Assembly (NCBI GenBank): GCA_015680685.1 | Contig: MNCI01001825.1 | Coordinates: forward strand, 374,195 to 438,194 | Reading direction: 5' to 3' | DNA from: Gnetum montanum | Taxonomy: Eukaryota > Streptophyta > Gnetopsida > Gnetales > Gnetaceae | Length of the DNA stretch: 64,000 nucleotides | Shown here: positions 10,366 to 22,290 of the stretch, one piece after another | Layout of the letters: every line of letters begins with the position of its first letter | How positions within the stretch are numbered: the first letter of the stretch is position 1 | Notes under the pieces: generated by a model | Database searches by the model: none | The model's input: only the letters and a program-made list of their open reading frames with translations | What the model was told of the DNA's origin: nothing | Position numbers and translations under genes: made by a program

Positions 10366-12890
10366 ATGTGCTTCTTCACCCAAGACTAATAGAGCTAATT
10401 TGCCAAAGCCTCAATAGTATTGAATTATATATACTCATCCTGATGAGTATGTACCAAACTTCACCTTCATCCTGCACCAGGATGAACTATGGTGGTGTGA
10501 TATGGAGGACAACATTGTGTTGATGCTTGATCATGCTACTCCTACAATGCTCTATCAAATTCTTGCATGATGTGGTCTTCAAGATTGCCATGGGGAGTAT
10601 ATTGTCAAAGATGTTGATGCTAGGGATTACTATCCTACCAAAGCACAACATCTACAAGATCGGCAGCTAGAATAGCACTATGAATTTTTGAAGGGAAAAG
10701 GACTTAACGATTCTTCATTCCTGTTGTACCAACAAGCTAGTGGGGAACCCTTCTTTGGGGGTTTTCCATTGAATGAAACTCCTCTCTTTGACTTTGATGA
10801 TGGAGGTAAAACCAAAACTTGCACTCCACAATTCACAATCCTGATTCTAGTAACAAGGGATCCAATGACAAAGAAGGATCTGGAGGGGCAAGTCAAGATA
10901 GCAATGCAGATAAGAAGCAAGATCATGATTGTCATAACGATTGCTAAAGAGGTGGAAGTAGGCAACGTGATGATGTTGGTTCTCCTTCCTCTTTCCTTCC
11001 AGCATCATCTTCTTCTTTTGGCTCTTACCATGATTGCAAAGGGAAAGACCATGATGGAGGTGATCAAAATGAACAAAACAATCAACAAGACCAAAATAAC
11101 CAAAGGGACCATCAAGACAAACAAGATCAAGGGCACAAATATTCAAGAGAGGCACATCACCATGAACGAAGGGGTAGTAGAGGGCATTGTAGGCACCATG
11201 ATCAAGGCCTTGATGAGCCTTTATTTACTGCCCAAAGTATGCTTAACATCGTAGAGTTAGTCAAATTTCCAATAAGGAATATGAAAGATAGTCAAATCAA
11301 ATGGTTAGACATGAACAATATCTCTCAATTAGAAGGAGGATATAACTCTAATGTACATAATCATCTTCAAGCTTTCCAAGATGTATGTGCCTTGCAAAAC
11401 ATAGAGAACAAGTGGCAGAAATTGAAGTTGTTCCCTAGGACACTTATCAAGGAAGTAGAAAATTAGTATCGGTCCTTAGAGCCAAAATCTATTATACAAT
11501 GGAGTACCATCCTTAAGTTGTTCAATGATAGGAATCAAATGTACTCTAGAGTGTCCAACCTAAGGAAGCAAATTCAAGGGTAGAAACAAGAAACACACAA
11601 ACCCGTGGATGTTGCCATTGGTTGATACTATGCCTTGATGCACAAATGTCTTGGCCATGGTTATTCTCAATTGGTTCAACTTCCCCACATTGTAGATGGG
11701 CTTCATAATGAAATGAGAAAAACCCTTAGTGTCTATGCCCAAGGACAATTGTCAAAACTAACTACTCATCAAATACAAAGTTTAATAGAGCAAGTCACCA
11801 AAGAGGAGGGCAAACTAAGAAAAAGAGAAATTGCAAAAGAGTATAATCATGATCCTTCCATTCACAAGAGGGAGGTTTGATTCTTTGACAATGAGGATGA
11901 GTCTATATTTGATGAGGGGATGCATAAGAAAGCCTTGCCACACCAACAATTCCAATCTAAATTTACAGCCAAGGTTGATTAGTAAAGGGACTCAATGGAT
12001 AACAAATTCCAAGTTATTCTCAAAATCATTGAAGAGTCCAAAGAACAAAGTAGTGAGCATGAGCGCAAGAGGTGCAAGGAAGTTGAACATGCATATCACA
12101 AAGGTAAGGGCAAGATTACTGCAATAGAAGAGGTTGTGGACAATGAATTAGATCATGATCATGGATGTGACGTTTGTTAGTACAAACATCCTAAGGGATG
12201 TTGTCCTATTGTGTCACATCTACAAGAGTTTGGGGCGTATGTTTTACATCCATAACTTACACAAAAGTAAACATCAAGAAGGTTACCTTATCCTCAAGGT
12301 AATCTCAAGCAGTTCCACCAATAACAACCATATTATCCAAGTGAGCTCCATCGCAACTGCATGAACAATATCAACAATGGCAGCAACCATAATCACAGGT
12401 GCTGGCACCGCCAAGACAACAATACCCTTACCGATAGCCTAATCCATATGGTTACCATATTCAGCAACCCATGTCTTCACATGAATCCTCTAGTCATGTC
12501 TCTAATTTTCAGCCTCGCTACCACCCTTTGGATTATTATCGAGCTCATTCACCACATGAAAGAAGGAACATCACCTTTTATCCTGATCCTCCTCTTATCC
12601 CTGCACATACTCCTCCTCCAGTTGCATAGCTACCACCTACTCCACCAATGTAGGGTGAATTACTAACTCAACCATAACAATGCAATGCTATGAGGGCTAT
12701 TAATCTGCAACAAAATCATTAATCAGAGGTGTTGAATGCTCAATCAAAAAAAAGACCTTTCTTTCAACCCTGTAGTCCACCTAAGCCTTCACCTACACCC
12801 GTAGTTGACAACCCTTCTTTCAACCAAACTTTACCAAGGATCCATACTGTAATGCTTACTCATACTGTGTCTAATTGAATCCATGCAAGA
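10366..12890 (+). pseudogene. E2 Gag (degenerate)
   Basis: The start lies near the ATG at 10366, where the Ser-rich N-terminus of E3 can be recognised in a disrupted form. An N-terminal block near 10440-10540 (EYVPNFTFILHQDE) matches E3. A Gln/Asp/His-rich linker (10800-11200) follows. The capsid-like core is at 11239-11880: LEGGYNSNVHNHLQAF, LFPRTLIKE, then QLSKLTTHQIQSLIEQ. The RNA-binding knuckle at about 12166-12215 reads CDVC, a TAG stop, then YKHPKGCCPIVSHLQ. The Pro/Gln-rich tail runs to about 12660. Stops include TGG-to-TAG in conserved Trp positions, for example just after the RTLIKEVEN block at 11464. Confidence 0.85.
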
Positions 12891-13380
12891 AACCTTCCCA
12901 AAAAATTAAACAATCCTGAAAGTCCTCTAATTTACTTGTAGATTGCTGGGAATGAATTGTGCAAGGCTCTTCTTGATTTAGGTTCTAATGTTAATTTAAT
13001 TTCTCATGAGATGTACACTGCCTAGGACCTACCTCCTCTCAAGAAGAGTAATATAAGATTAGAATTGGTAGACCAGTCCATCACTATTCCATTGGAACTA
13101 GCAGAAGACATTGTGACCACTGTTTGTGGGTGGTCTTATCCTACCAATTTCCTAGTAATTAAAGTGGAGAACTGCATAGGGGATTTTCCAATCATCATGG
13201 GAAGAGCATGGCTAAGCACCGTCGATGTAAGGATGGGCATAAGATATCTTTCCCTAGAAATATCAAAGGAAAATGCATTCAGAAAGATCAAGAAGAAAAG
13301 AGTTCCATGCATCACATACAGTAATACTGGGTGCAATTGTGTGCAGAAACTTTGGATTGTAAAGTAAGCATCCATCTCTG
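12890..13380 (+). pseudogene. E2 aspartic protease (degenerate)
   Basis: KALLDLGSNVNLIS (active site at about 12974) is followed by QSITIPLELAEDIVTTVCGWSY and by FPIIMGRAWLSTVD near 13200. This is the retroviral-type protease fold. The Gly after the catalytic DLGS is Asn here, whereas E3 has DLGSG. Confidence 0.85.
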
Positions 13381-13589
13381 CATGCAAATAATTTGCACCA
13401 AAAGCAGTAATTCAAAGGTTTCTGTATGTAGTAGCCATAAAACAAGAGGGTATCCATTGGCTAATCATTGATTTAGAAAGCAGCATACTTTGCATGAAAC
13501 CAATTGACAACTTGACATGTGTGAATGTCATAAGCATAGATGGACTAGAGCAGGTTCATCACCAACTCTCTGATGACATAAATGATGAT

Positions 13590-15130
13590 ACTCACTAGGG
13601 AGAGTTGGAAATTCTTGAAAAATTCAAACAAGAGCCCCTTGAGCTAAAAGTGTTACTGGCTGGAACGGAAGATATATTTTTGAAAAATAGGAAGTCGATT
13701 ATAATCAATGCAAAACTTGTTCTAGAACAAAAAAAGATGTTGTTGAAAGTAGTTGAAAGATGGTCAGTAGCTTTTTCTTGGTCATATCCTAAACTCATAG
13801 GGATTGATCCTAGGATATGCCATCACGCATCTACATCGACTCGACCATGAAGCCAAAATGATAGCCATAAAGGTATTTTGAACCCCAAATTGAACTAAAT
13901 CATCAAGGTGGAAATCGAGCAACTCCTCAAGGTAGGGTTCATCTATCCCATTGCGGATAGCGAGTGGGTTAGCCCACTTGTCGTTGTGCCGAAGAAAGAT
14001 GGCAAGTGGCGGGTTTGCATCAATTTTAGGCTACTGAATATGGCAAAATTCAAAAATAATTTTTGTTGCCATTTGTTGACCATGTGCTCGATACAATATT
14101 TGGGCATTACTACTATAGCTTTCTAGATGGTTATAGTGGCTACAACTAAATTCAAATTGCACCAAAAGACCAAGCAAAGGCAACATTCATGAGTCCCTAG
14201 GATACTTTTGTATATCGTAAGATGTCGTTTAGTCTATGCAATGCTCTTGCCACATTCCAATGCTTGGTCCTAAGCATTTTTCAACAACAAATCAGTAGTG
14301 GTGTGGAAGTCTTCATGGATGACTTCTCCACCTATGGAGCTACATTTGAGCAAGCCTTGGACCACCTTGAGCAAGTGATAAAATGATGTGTCGAAACTAA
14401 CTTGTGGATCAATTGGCAGAAAATTCACCTCATGGTTTAGGAGGGAATTGTACTAGGGCATAGAATATCACAAGCAAGAATTGAGGTGGATCCTGAAAAA
14501 ATAAGGATTAGCCAAGGAATAACCCGCTAGCCAGAAATAGTTAAATATGTTTAATAATTCCTTGGACATATTGGTTACTATCGATGATTCATAGAGAATT
14601 TCTCTAAGATCACAAGACTGTTGGTTGAGCTAACAAAGAAAGATGCTCCCTTTGTCTTGATCACAGAATGTGAGAAAGCATTCTAGCAACTAAAAGAAAA
14701 GCTTGTAAAAACTTCAATCCTACAAGCACCTGACTGGTGCAGGCCATTTCATATGATGATGGATGCATCAAATTATGCTTTGGAGGTAATGTTGATGTAG
14801 TTAGATGACAAGAAATGTCCATACTACATCCACTGTGCTAGCCAAAGCGTTATGGGTGCACAACTAAACTACACCACCATAGAAAAAGAATTGATGATGG
14901 TGGTGTTTGCTCTAGAAAAGTTCAAACATTACGTGCTTGGATACAAGGTTTTTATGCACATAGACCATAGTGCCATTTTCTTCTTAATGAAAATGTCAAC
15001 GGTAATCCCTCATGTCATATGGTGGCTGGTGATCTTGCAAGAATTCAATCTCATGATCGTAGATTGAAAGGACACTGAGAATGTGGTTGCTAATGACTTG
15101 TCTTAGTTATGATGGGATGATAAAAAGAAA
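13590..15130 (+). pseudogene. E2 reverse transcriptase and RNase H (degenerate)
   Basis: The pre-RT linker starts near 13600. RT begins at 13908 with EIEQLLKVGFIYPIADSEW and continues through WRVCINFRLLNMAKF, FLDGYSGYN (about 14118) and CNALATFQ-like codons to FMDDFSTYGATFEQ (about 14312). Both aspartate boxes survive. RNase H at about 14740-15060 shows MMDASNYALE, NYTTIEKELMMVVFALEKF and HIDHSAIFF. The Asp of the usual TDHSA motif is kept. Many Trp and Gln codons have become TAG or TAA. Confidence 0.87.
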
Positions 15131-15289
15131 GAAAGCCCACTCTCTGACATGTTTCCTAATGAACTCCTCTTTCCTAGGGCTATAACTAAATAAATGCCCA
15201 ATGAGCCAAAATGGTATGATAACATTCTCACCTATCTTCTCACTTAGGAGATGCCATAAGGGTTGGACTAGCGAAAGAAATAGTAGTTT

Positions 15290-16515
15290 CTCCACCAGCT
15301 AAAGCACTTTGTGGAGATCAATGGACACCTCTACAAAGTGTGCATTGATGGCATGATTCATTGGTGTGTCCCTAATGTTGATCAACTGTGCATTCTCCAA
15401 GATGCTCATGAAGGTCCTTATGGAGGACATTATGCTGGGAGATGCATAGCCATTAAAATCCTGATGATAGGGTACTACTAGCCAACACTCTTTAGGGATG
15501 CTTACCATTATGTCCGCTCTTGTGAACAATGTCAACGAGATGGTAGAATGACTACTCAAATGAAGGGACCTCAACAATGGATTCAACCGCTAGAACCATT
15601 TAACATCTAGGGCATTAATTTCATGGGTCCCATCATGTCCATGTTAAATGGAAAGGCGTACATCATAGTCACTATTGACTATTGTACAAAATGGATAGAA
15701 GTAGTAGCCATCATCAATTGTACATCCTCTACTATTGCTCGGTTTGTACAAAAAAATGTTGTAAATAGGTTTGGTATGCCACGTGCATTAATTTCTAATA
15801 ATGGAACTCATTTTATAGGCACTACTTTTCAAAAGCTCATGCAACACTTGGGCGTTGAACATAAACTCACAACACCTTACCATTCCCAAACTAATGGTTA
15901 AGCTAAGGTTACCAATAGAGAAATCACAAGAATACTAACAAGAATTATTAGCAAGTATAGTAAGGACTAGAGCACAATACTAAATAATGCCCTTTGGGCC
16001 TACCACTCCACTTGGAAACTTCCTATAGGCTACTCTCCCTATGAGCTTGTGTATGGAAAACTACCAACACTTCCTATTTAATCTGAACTTTGTATACTTT
16101 CAACAGTTTGTGACCTTGACCTTAACTTGAGTCTAGCCCAAAAAGAAAGAATAATTAATCTCAACCTACTAGATGAAAACCAATTAGAGGTCCTATCATC
16201 TAACAAGTTACACAAGGCCTATAACAAAAAGCGTCATGACCTAAAAATTAGAAAGATCAAATTTCAACTAGGAGACAAGGTTCTCTACTAACACCCCACA
16301 CACATACCTCAATGAACTAAGTTCCAAATTTTGTGGGAAGGACCTTACATTATTTATGAGACTTTTCCTTTTGGGGCCATGATGATCTATAAACCTGAGA
16401 GCCCAAATAAGAACCAGTTGGTCAACATCCAACAAATTAAACCTTTCCATGAGCATACACCAGCTAACACAACAAGCACCTCATCAGATGGACAACCACG
16501 CTCCATATTTTGAAT
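15290..16515 (+). pseudogene. E2 integrase (degenerate, catalytic triad lost)
   Basis: The zinc-binding region is at 15390-15540 (AHEGPYGGHYAGR, then CEQCQ). The catalytic core spans 15600-15960. All three acidic positions are replaced: GINFMGP (codon 15617-15619), ISNNGTHF (codon 15797-15799) and AKVTNRE (codon 15905-15907). Two of the changes are Asp to Asn (GAT to AAT type) and one is Glu to Lys. All three fit G-to-A transitions. The C-terminal GPF/Y module WEGPYIIYETFPFG is at 16331-16375, followed by a tail that ends at 16513. Confidence 0.88.
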
Positions 16516-17190
16516 CTCTTCCTTTCAACTTAGTTGTGGAAGAGATGGCCACTCATGCTAATCATACAAAGTGGCTTCTCAGTTTTTCAACTTTTTAGTT
16601 TTGCACATTTTTTATTTTACAACTTTTTGTTTTACACATTCTTTATTTTGCCTCTTTTTGTTTTTATGTTATGAATCTTTTCTAATTTTTGTTTTACACC
16701 ATTGTTAGTACATTTGCTATTTCTTGAATATTTTACACTTTCTATTATAGTTTCTTTTATTTTGTGTGATTTTCTAAATTTGTGTTAATGAGTGCTAGGT
16801 ATATTAGTAGTGTGTTACTTGATGGTGGTATGTACTATTTTTGTTATTTGATTGTTGGTGTTTGGTTTTTGAGTTTGAATTTTGTTACATATAATTGGGA
16901 CATGGTTTCTTTTTCATGCAATAGGAAGTGAGTCCACAACATCCACCCATCCACACACTCTATGGTTTTCCTTGTTTTGGAAACATGAAATTCCTTTTTC
17001 ATTAATAAAACTTTAATAAATTTGTGACTTTGGTAGTTTCTAGAATTGGAAAAGATTCAAAGGTTTGAACAGGGTGTGGCTTCAAGGGGATTTGATATTC
17101 TTTATGCTTTTTTGTTTGTCTAGGTGCATCTGTGTATCCATGAATTTCTTACCGTTTCGTGTCAGCCAATAAAAGGAAGTTGAATAATCC

Positions 17191-17345
17191 CTTGCATGGT
17201 GTGGTTCTCATTAGAAAAAATAAACAAGCGATGAGAATTCAAAGCACACCCCTTGGACAAAATAAATGCATATGTTCTCACATGGTGTGGTTCCCATTTG
17301 AAAAAATAAAAAACAATGGGAATTCAAAGCACACCCCTTAGACAT
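17191..17345 (+). repeat. Two-copy 3'-UTR cassette in E2
   Basis: The units contain TGCATGGTGTGGTTCTCA or ACATGGTGTGGTTCCCA, an A-rich spacer, and then GAATTCAAAGCACACCCCTT. They are the same cassette as in E1 and E3. Confidence 0.75.
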
Positions 17346-18248
17346 AATAAATGGGCTACAAGCACTGGTTATGGGACTAGTCTCCTCTAACTAAGGCCCT
17401 TCCTCACTTCCTACTTCTTCTCTAATTTGGAACAGTGGTTGTTTTGTGGTAGCACTTTTGTGTCTCAAGGGATGGATTAGTCTTAGAATGTTGATGTGAA
17501 TTCATGAAACGTGGTTGGTTCTAGTCTGGACTAAGGATGGATTCTATCAAGTCATTTAACCACAAGATCTACAAGGGACTTCATGTGACCGTAATTAGGA
17601 ACTCTATTCCACTCTCTCTCTCATCCATCTATGCTTTCCATGTCTCACCTCACTACTGATTTCATGTTTTGGTTTGATGTGTCAGAATTCTTAGTTAGTT
17701 TCTTTCGGCTTTTTGTACTTAACCTTCTGTAACCATTAATCATCTATGGAGCCCATGAACTCTTTGGTTTGAAGTTATGCAAGGGCATAAAAGGCCTGTG
17801 TCTGCTTTGGAAAGGACCCACTTGCATATCTTTTGGTTGGATTAGTTAATTTTTTTTTACCCTTAGACACTTTTACAATCAAATTTTTTTTACCCCATTA
17901 ATGGCATCCAATTGTACACATCTTTACAATAGTTTTTAGTGAATTCATTTTTTTATTGTTCTGAATTCTTATACCCTCTTCAAAATTTAATGAACTACTT
18001 GTCTATTTTACCCTATTTGTTAGCCTTCCTACTAACACTACTAAAGAAACCAATCTACCACAATCATGACTTAGCCAAGTGTAACCACCGATGAGATATG
18101 GCATTTAACCACTATGTATTACACATTGCATACTAATTCATGATTCTATTATGATTGCAGTGGGAAGTGTGGACTAGAAGTAGGATTATCTTCACCAAGG
18201 ATGATGCAGTAGTGCCACACAATGAGGACTATTCGTGATCATTGGATC

Positions 18249-18280
18249 TCTTCTCTCTCTCTCTATCTCTCTCTCTCTTG
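18249..18280. repeat. (CT)n microsatellite
   Basis: This is an interrupted CT dinucleotide run in the E2 3' untranslated region. Confidence 0.9.
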
Positions 18281-18526
18281 TTCTTCTACTACCAAGAGGT
18301 GTTGGATGTCAGTGTTATCAAGGTTGTTGACTTCTCTTATCATGAACACCCAATGTTGTAAAAATTATAATTCCATACACTTGGGCACTCAGAGTCTATC
18401 TATTCCATCTGAGTCAGTTTGTAATTTCAGTCAATAATCCCATACCTACCCAATATGTTATGTTATAACAAACTTGTTCCTCCTTTTCTACACTCAAAGA
18501 TGAGTTTTCATTTAGTCATGGGAGTA

Positions 18527-19354
18527 TGATGAATTGCATTTTATGTTGGCTTCGATGTTGAGTACACGACGTCGAGGCCTTGATGTGACGTTGTGTACGC
18601 AACATTAGGGTATATACCCAAGGCTATAAATACCGCGTCTAGGCTTCAGTTTTCATAGTTAGTTTTTGGGTTTTCTTAGTTAGAGTAGTGAAGCTCTAGC
18701 CATTTCTTTTCCTCAGAGTTAGAATATTTTCTGTGTGCTCACAGAAGGAGTCTAACTATGTACGGTTCTTTGTTCGAGCATTGATGTACCTGAGCATAGT
18801 ACTATGACAGGAATAAAACAAACTCTTTTGACAATCCTTGCAACACTAAGAATAGCTTAGTATTTTCTTTATTGCATTTTAGTTTTATGTACTTTACTTT
18901 AATGCATTTGAGTTAAGTAATTTATTTTCAATTGTTAATGAACACAAGCACGACCACTTCAAGCATTCATATAGTACTTGGTAACCTAGTAATGCTTAAC
19001 GTTTGGTAGCCTAACAGTGCTATATGTGTTCAAGAAACTGGGGTGGTTACTTGTGTTAGGCTAGATAGGCAATAAAAAATTAGATTTTAAATTACTCTAC
19101 TCTTCATCCTTGTTGTAGGCGACCAAACCTATAAAGTATAAAGTAAGAAAAATCATATACCTCAATTACACTTAAACCATACCCTTGAACCTCACAAGTG
19201 TAATTAGGAAGACAACGAATGTTCTCAATGCCCATTGCACTTCCTAGAAGAGCTAGTGCATTAGATAACTATAGGTCCACGGAATTTGACTAGATTGCGC
19301 ATAATGCCTTAGTGATTCGTATGGTTGGGTGTAGGGGTACCTCATCACTCATCA
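18527..19354 (+). repeat. E2 3' LTR
   Basis: This is an 828-base LTR from TGATGAATTGC to CACTCATCA, preceded by a short purine tract (ATGGGAGTA). It is clearly homologous to 9399-10206, with scattered substitutions. It is followed by the ATAAT duplication. Confidence 0.93.
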
Positions 19355-19359
19355 ATAAT

Positions 19360-20690
19360 CTTATTGGAGAAGAAGAAACAATTATCAATAATTGAATAGG
19401 AGTTAAAAAGGTTGTTATTTATCATATAACTTTTTTGGAATATTTATAGATGAATTGAAGGAATGCATACAAAGTGTTTCTAGTCATGTTATGTTAGTGA
19501 ATAAATTATTTTTGAGTATGCTTTTCTTTGTAAATGGTATGTCCTTGATTGCAAAATTAGCTACATATCCTCCATGACCACTACAACCATTCTAGTATGA
19601 AAGTTAATAATGTAAGAGGACAATTCTAGTTTGTGGTACTAGAAATAGAAATTGCAATTTTTTTCTTAGGGAAACAAGACTTGATATTTGTAAATCTTAT
19701 AAATATTTGGAAGTTAAATTTTCTAGTAATTATAGTTGAAATACTCTTATTGTTCAAAGGGTTTCAAGTAGTATGTAAGCTCTATTTGCTCTAAGAAATA
19801 ATTACAATAAGAAACCAATTCTGGCATAGGAGATCAAAAGGAAAATTTTTTGTAGTCTTGTCTAGTCCATATTATTATATGGGTGTGTTACATGGAAACC
19901 TTTTCTTTCCACACATGATTAGAAAAAATTAGAGCATGTTTAAAAATAGTTTCTTGTATGTGAATTTAGAGTGAAAATGCAAACTTCTTATAATATCTTA
20001 CTTTTAGAAGTAAATTTGCTTCCTCTTGAAGTTAAAACCCTTTGCCAATTTATTGCTTATAAATAGAAGTTAAGTCATATGGAGGAAGTCAATTATGTTA
20101 AGGAGATAGTGAATACTACGTAAGAAAATGGATGGTTGCATCAAGGAAAATTATGCCTTCAATTGTGGAATATTATAATGGAGGATCTTCCTTTAAATAA
20201 AAGGCTTTTTTAGAAAACTATAAAAGAAAAAGTCTTGACTAAAGTTTGGTTAAACATGTTAGGAACGAAGCATTTTTAATTACATTTTATTAGTGGAGAC
20301 TTGTTATCTAGTGCTCAAAAGTATCTCTTCTTAGCTATTCCTATTCATTTAAGGAATCAAATTGCTAGAGCAAGAATGAGCTCTCATCATCTTCTTGTTA
20401 AGATAGGTTGTTGGATTGGTTCACTAAGAGAAGAGAATATTTGCAAACTGTGCAAACAAAGCACAAAGGACGAAGAACATATCTTTTTATTTTGCTCATC
20501 TTTGACTCACATATGAATAAATGATAATATTAACCATCATTTGCTAATTTTTTATTTCAGATTCACCCTATCTATTAAAGGCATTACATTAATAATGTTT
20601 TCAACTTTCTTTGAAAATGTGTTGAGGTTTTTTAACTTTCTAACAGATCCTTTGTGATTTCTTGAACATGATAAAAATTTCTAGAATATA
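19360..20690 (+). pseudogene. LINE remnant A, right fragment (RT to C-terminal zinc motif)
   Basis: Read across frameshifts, this is a non-LTR reverse transcriptase. GVK-GC-LS with FGIFIDELKECI lies near 19405-19460. A decayed FADD box reads LFFVNGMSLIAKL at about 19520. A thumb region near 19860-19930 resembles ILLYGCVTWKPFLSTHD followed by KKLEHV. A C-terminal zinc-type motif at 20360-20510 reads ARMSSHHLLVKIGCW, then CKLCK and EEHIFLFC. It is strongly decayed. The upstream part is cut off by E2 (9350-9393 is the nearest piece). Confidence 0.75.
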
Positions 20691-20789
20691 AGTAGGTAAT
20701 TCTTATGAAAAAGATCCCGGACTTCATCTAATGACATGTAGACATGAACTTTGAACAAAAAATTGCTGAACCCAATTTAGAATCTCTCT

Positions 20790-21250
20790 AGTCTAAATAA
20801 TGAAACTAAAACTGAAACGGAAGATTTTATCACGTCCATAGACCAAAATTGATCTATTGGACCAAAAGTACATTCATCTTCAATAAGTGGTTAAGCATCA
20901 CTTGATGTAAAAAAAAAATAATTCATACAAACTTGTTGCTATCATATTATATTTTTGGCAAAGATGATCAATTAATGGACAAATAAGAAAGATATAGTAC
21001 TAAGTTGTTGATCTATAGACCTTGCATGTGTGTTCTTCTCTAGGAAGATTAATCCACCTGCCACTTTCTATCCTAAGTTGATGTGAACTCAAATGAAGCT
21101 TGTTAATTAACCTGTGAGATCTTATGAAAATTTTTAGCGGTAAGGTAGAAAACTTTTGAATCAAGTTGATTACTTCTAATGTGCTTCAAGTAAAAAATTT
21201 TTTTCCTTCTATGGTTGAACATATTTTTCTCAGCACTTGTTATTTAACCA
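20790..21250 (-). pseudogene. LINE remnant B, C-terminal tail
   Basis: On the minus strand, 21100-20900 reads LHLSSHQLRIESGRWINLP, REEHTCKV and then FLICPLID. This is the same C-terminal motif (SSH-LRIE-GRW, REE--C--C, F---C) as in LINE remnant A but in the opposite orientation. Frames are broken on both sides. Confidence 0.65.
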
Positions 21251-22285
21251 ACCTACATATGTGTTTAGGATTATATTACACTACTTCCAATGAGAGATTC
21301 CATGTTTTTAGCCATTGTATTACCTGAAAATACCATCCTTGTTCCTTTTTATCTTCAAGAACTGCTTTAGAAAATTTGGCTTACTCAGTTTCTAGTAGAC
21401 TGTAAATATAGCTAATGAAATGATAGAACTTTAGCTTCTAATGGGAGCATATCACATTCCAAAGGTAACATATGATAAGGTGTTTGTATTTTCACCTTCA
21501 ATTCATCTAATAGGATTGTAATAAAAGACTTCATAATAACAAGAACTTTAGAAAACAAAATTCAAAGGCTCAAGGAAATAAAATTGAATGATTTAAAAAA
21601 AGTTACCATACAATATGATACAAGTTTACAATCCTTTCTAGATTTATTTTGAAGTCGTTTAAAATCTCCCACAAGTTAAGAAACTAACATATAAAATGTT
21701 TTTTTCTTTAAGTATCTTGTTGTTAAGCCTAACATAGTATTGCTAAACATAATTGGAGCAAGTAATGGCATGAAGAAATTAATGACTTACAATAAATTTG
21801 TAATATGGTAAGAACTTTGTAATCTAATAACTCTTTTGGATAACTTGATTTAGACTTTTTGGTCATAACAATTTTTTCTTAATCTCAGACAATGGTTATT
21901 CTTTTTCTTTTTGTTCTTCCCACACTCTTTTTTCTTGCTACAGAGACTTGGTATTGGCTAGACTTTAACTTGATGAGCAATCACAACTCAAAACAATGAT
22001 ACAATGTAATGATATTTTGATATTTTGTTATGAATTCATAAAAGTATTAATTAGTCTTACAAATTGTCTTTTTCTTGACCCAAACTTGCTGACTACTTTA
22101 ATTTGTAAGACAGACTTACAAATTGATACCAAAGGTTACATAATGACTTACTAAATTACAAGTAACTAACTCAATATGACATTTTGTCATCAAATTTTTT
22201 TGTTTTTCTATTATAAGCATACCTGACACATTGGCTGTCCTAGAGTAAAGAGGTTATCATCCAAAAATAGTGAGTAAAAGTTATA
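21251..22285. other. AT-rich spacer, no gene seen
   Basis: No frame, splice pattern or repeat pair is recognised. The right part is the immediate target region of E5. Confidence 0.5.
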
Positions 22286-22290
22286 CTAAT
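22286..22290. repeat. E5 target-site duplication, left (CTAAT)
   Basis: It is matched by CTAAT at 28705-28709. Confidence 0.9.

Larger units (their letters stand above)
16516..18526 (+). other. E2 3' untranslated region
   Basis: This is two kilobases without a supported gene. The stretch 16585-16770 is a T-rich series of imperfect units around TTTTGTTTTACACATT, which is mirrored in E3 at 38040-38170. The two-copy GTGTGG/CACACCCC cassette is at 17191-17345, and the conserved GGACCCACTTGCAT block is near 17813. A (CT)n run lies at about 18250-18279. No envelope-like frame is present, although some Athila elements carry one here. Confidence 0.7.
9399..19354 (+). mobile_element. E2: complete Athila/Tat-like Ty3/gypsy LTR retrotransposon
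   Basis: Both LTRs (9399-10206 and 18527-19354) and a perfect 5-base target duplication ATAAT (9394-9398 and 19355-19359) are present. Inside are an Asp-tRNA-type primer site, Gag, protease, RT, RNase H, integrase and about 2 kb of 3' untranslated region. The structure is complete at about 9.96 kb, but every domain carries stops. All three integrase catalytic acids are replaced. The first LTR starts TCATGAATT and the second TGATGAATT, so the terminal TG of the 5' copy has mutated. The 5' LTR also lacks about 20-30 bases present near 19275 in the 3' copy. Confidence 0.93.

Noticed and set aside
10688-11254. Open frame of 188 codons, the longest in the window
   Set aside because: Only its first part follows the Gag frame. 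The Met/Ile/Lys-rich remainder is a shifted reading of the Gln/Asp-rich Gag linker, as seen by comparison with E3.
16516-18526. An envelope-like gene downstream of E2 integrase, as in some Athila elements
   Set aside because: No frame longer than 71 codons and no signal-peptide or transmembrane pattern is present. The region is made of untranslated repeat blocks.
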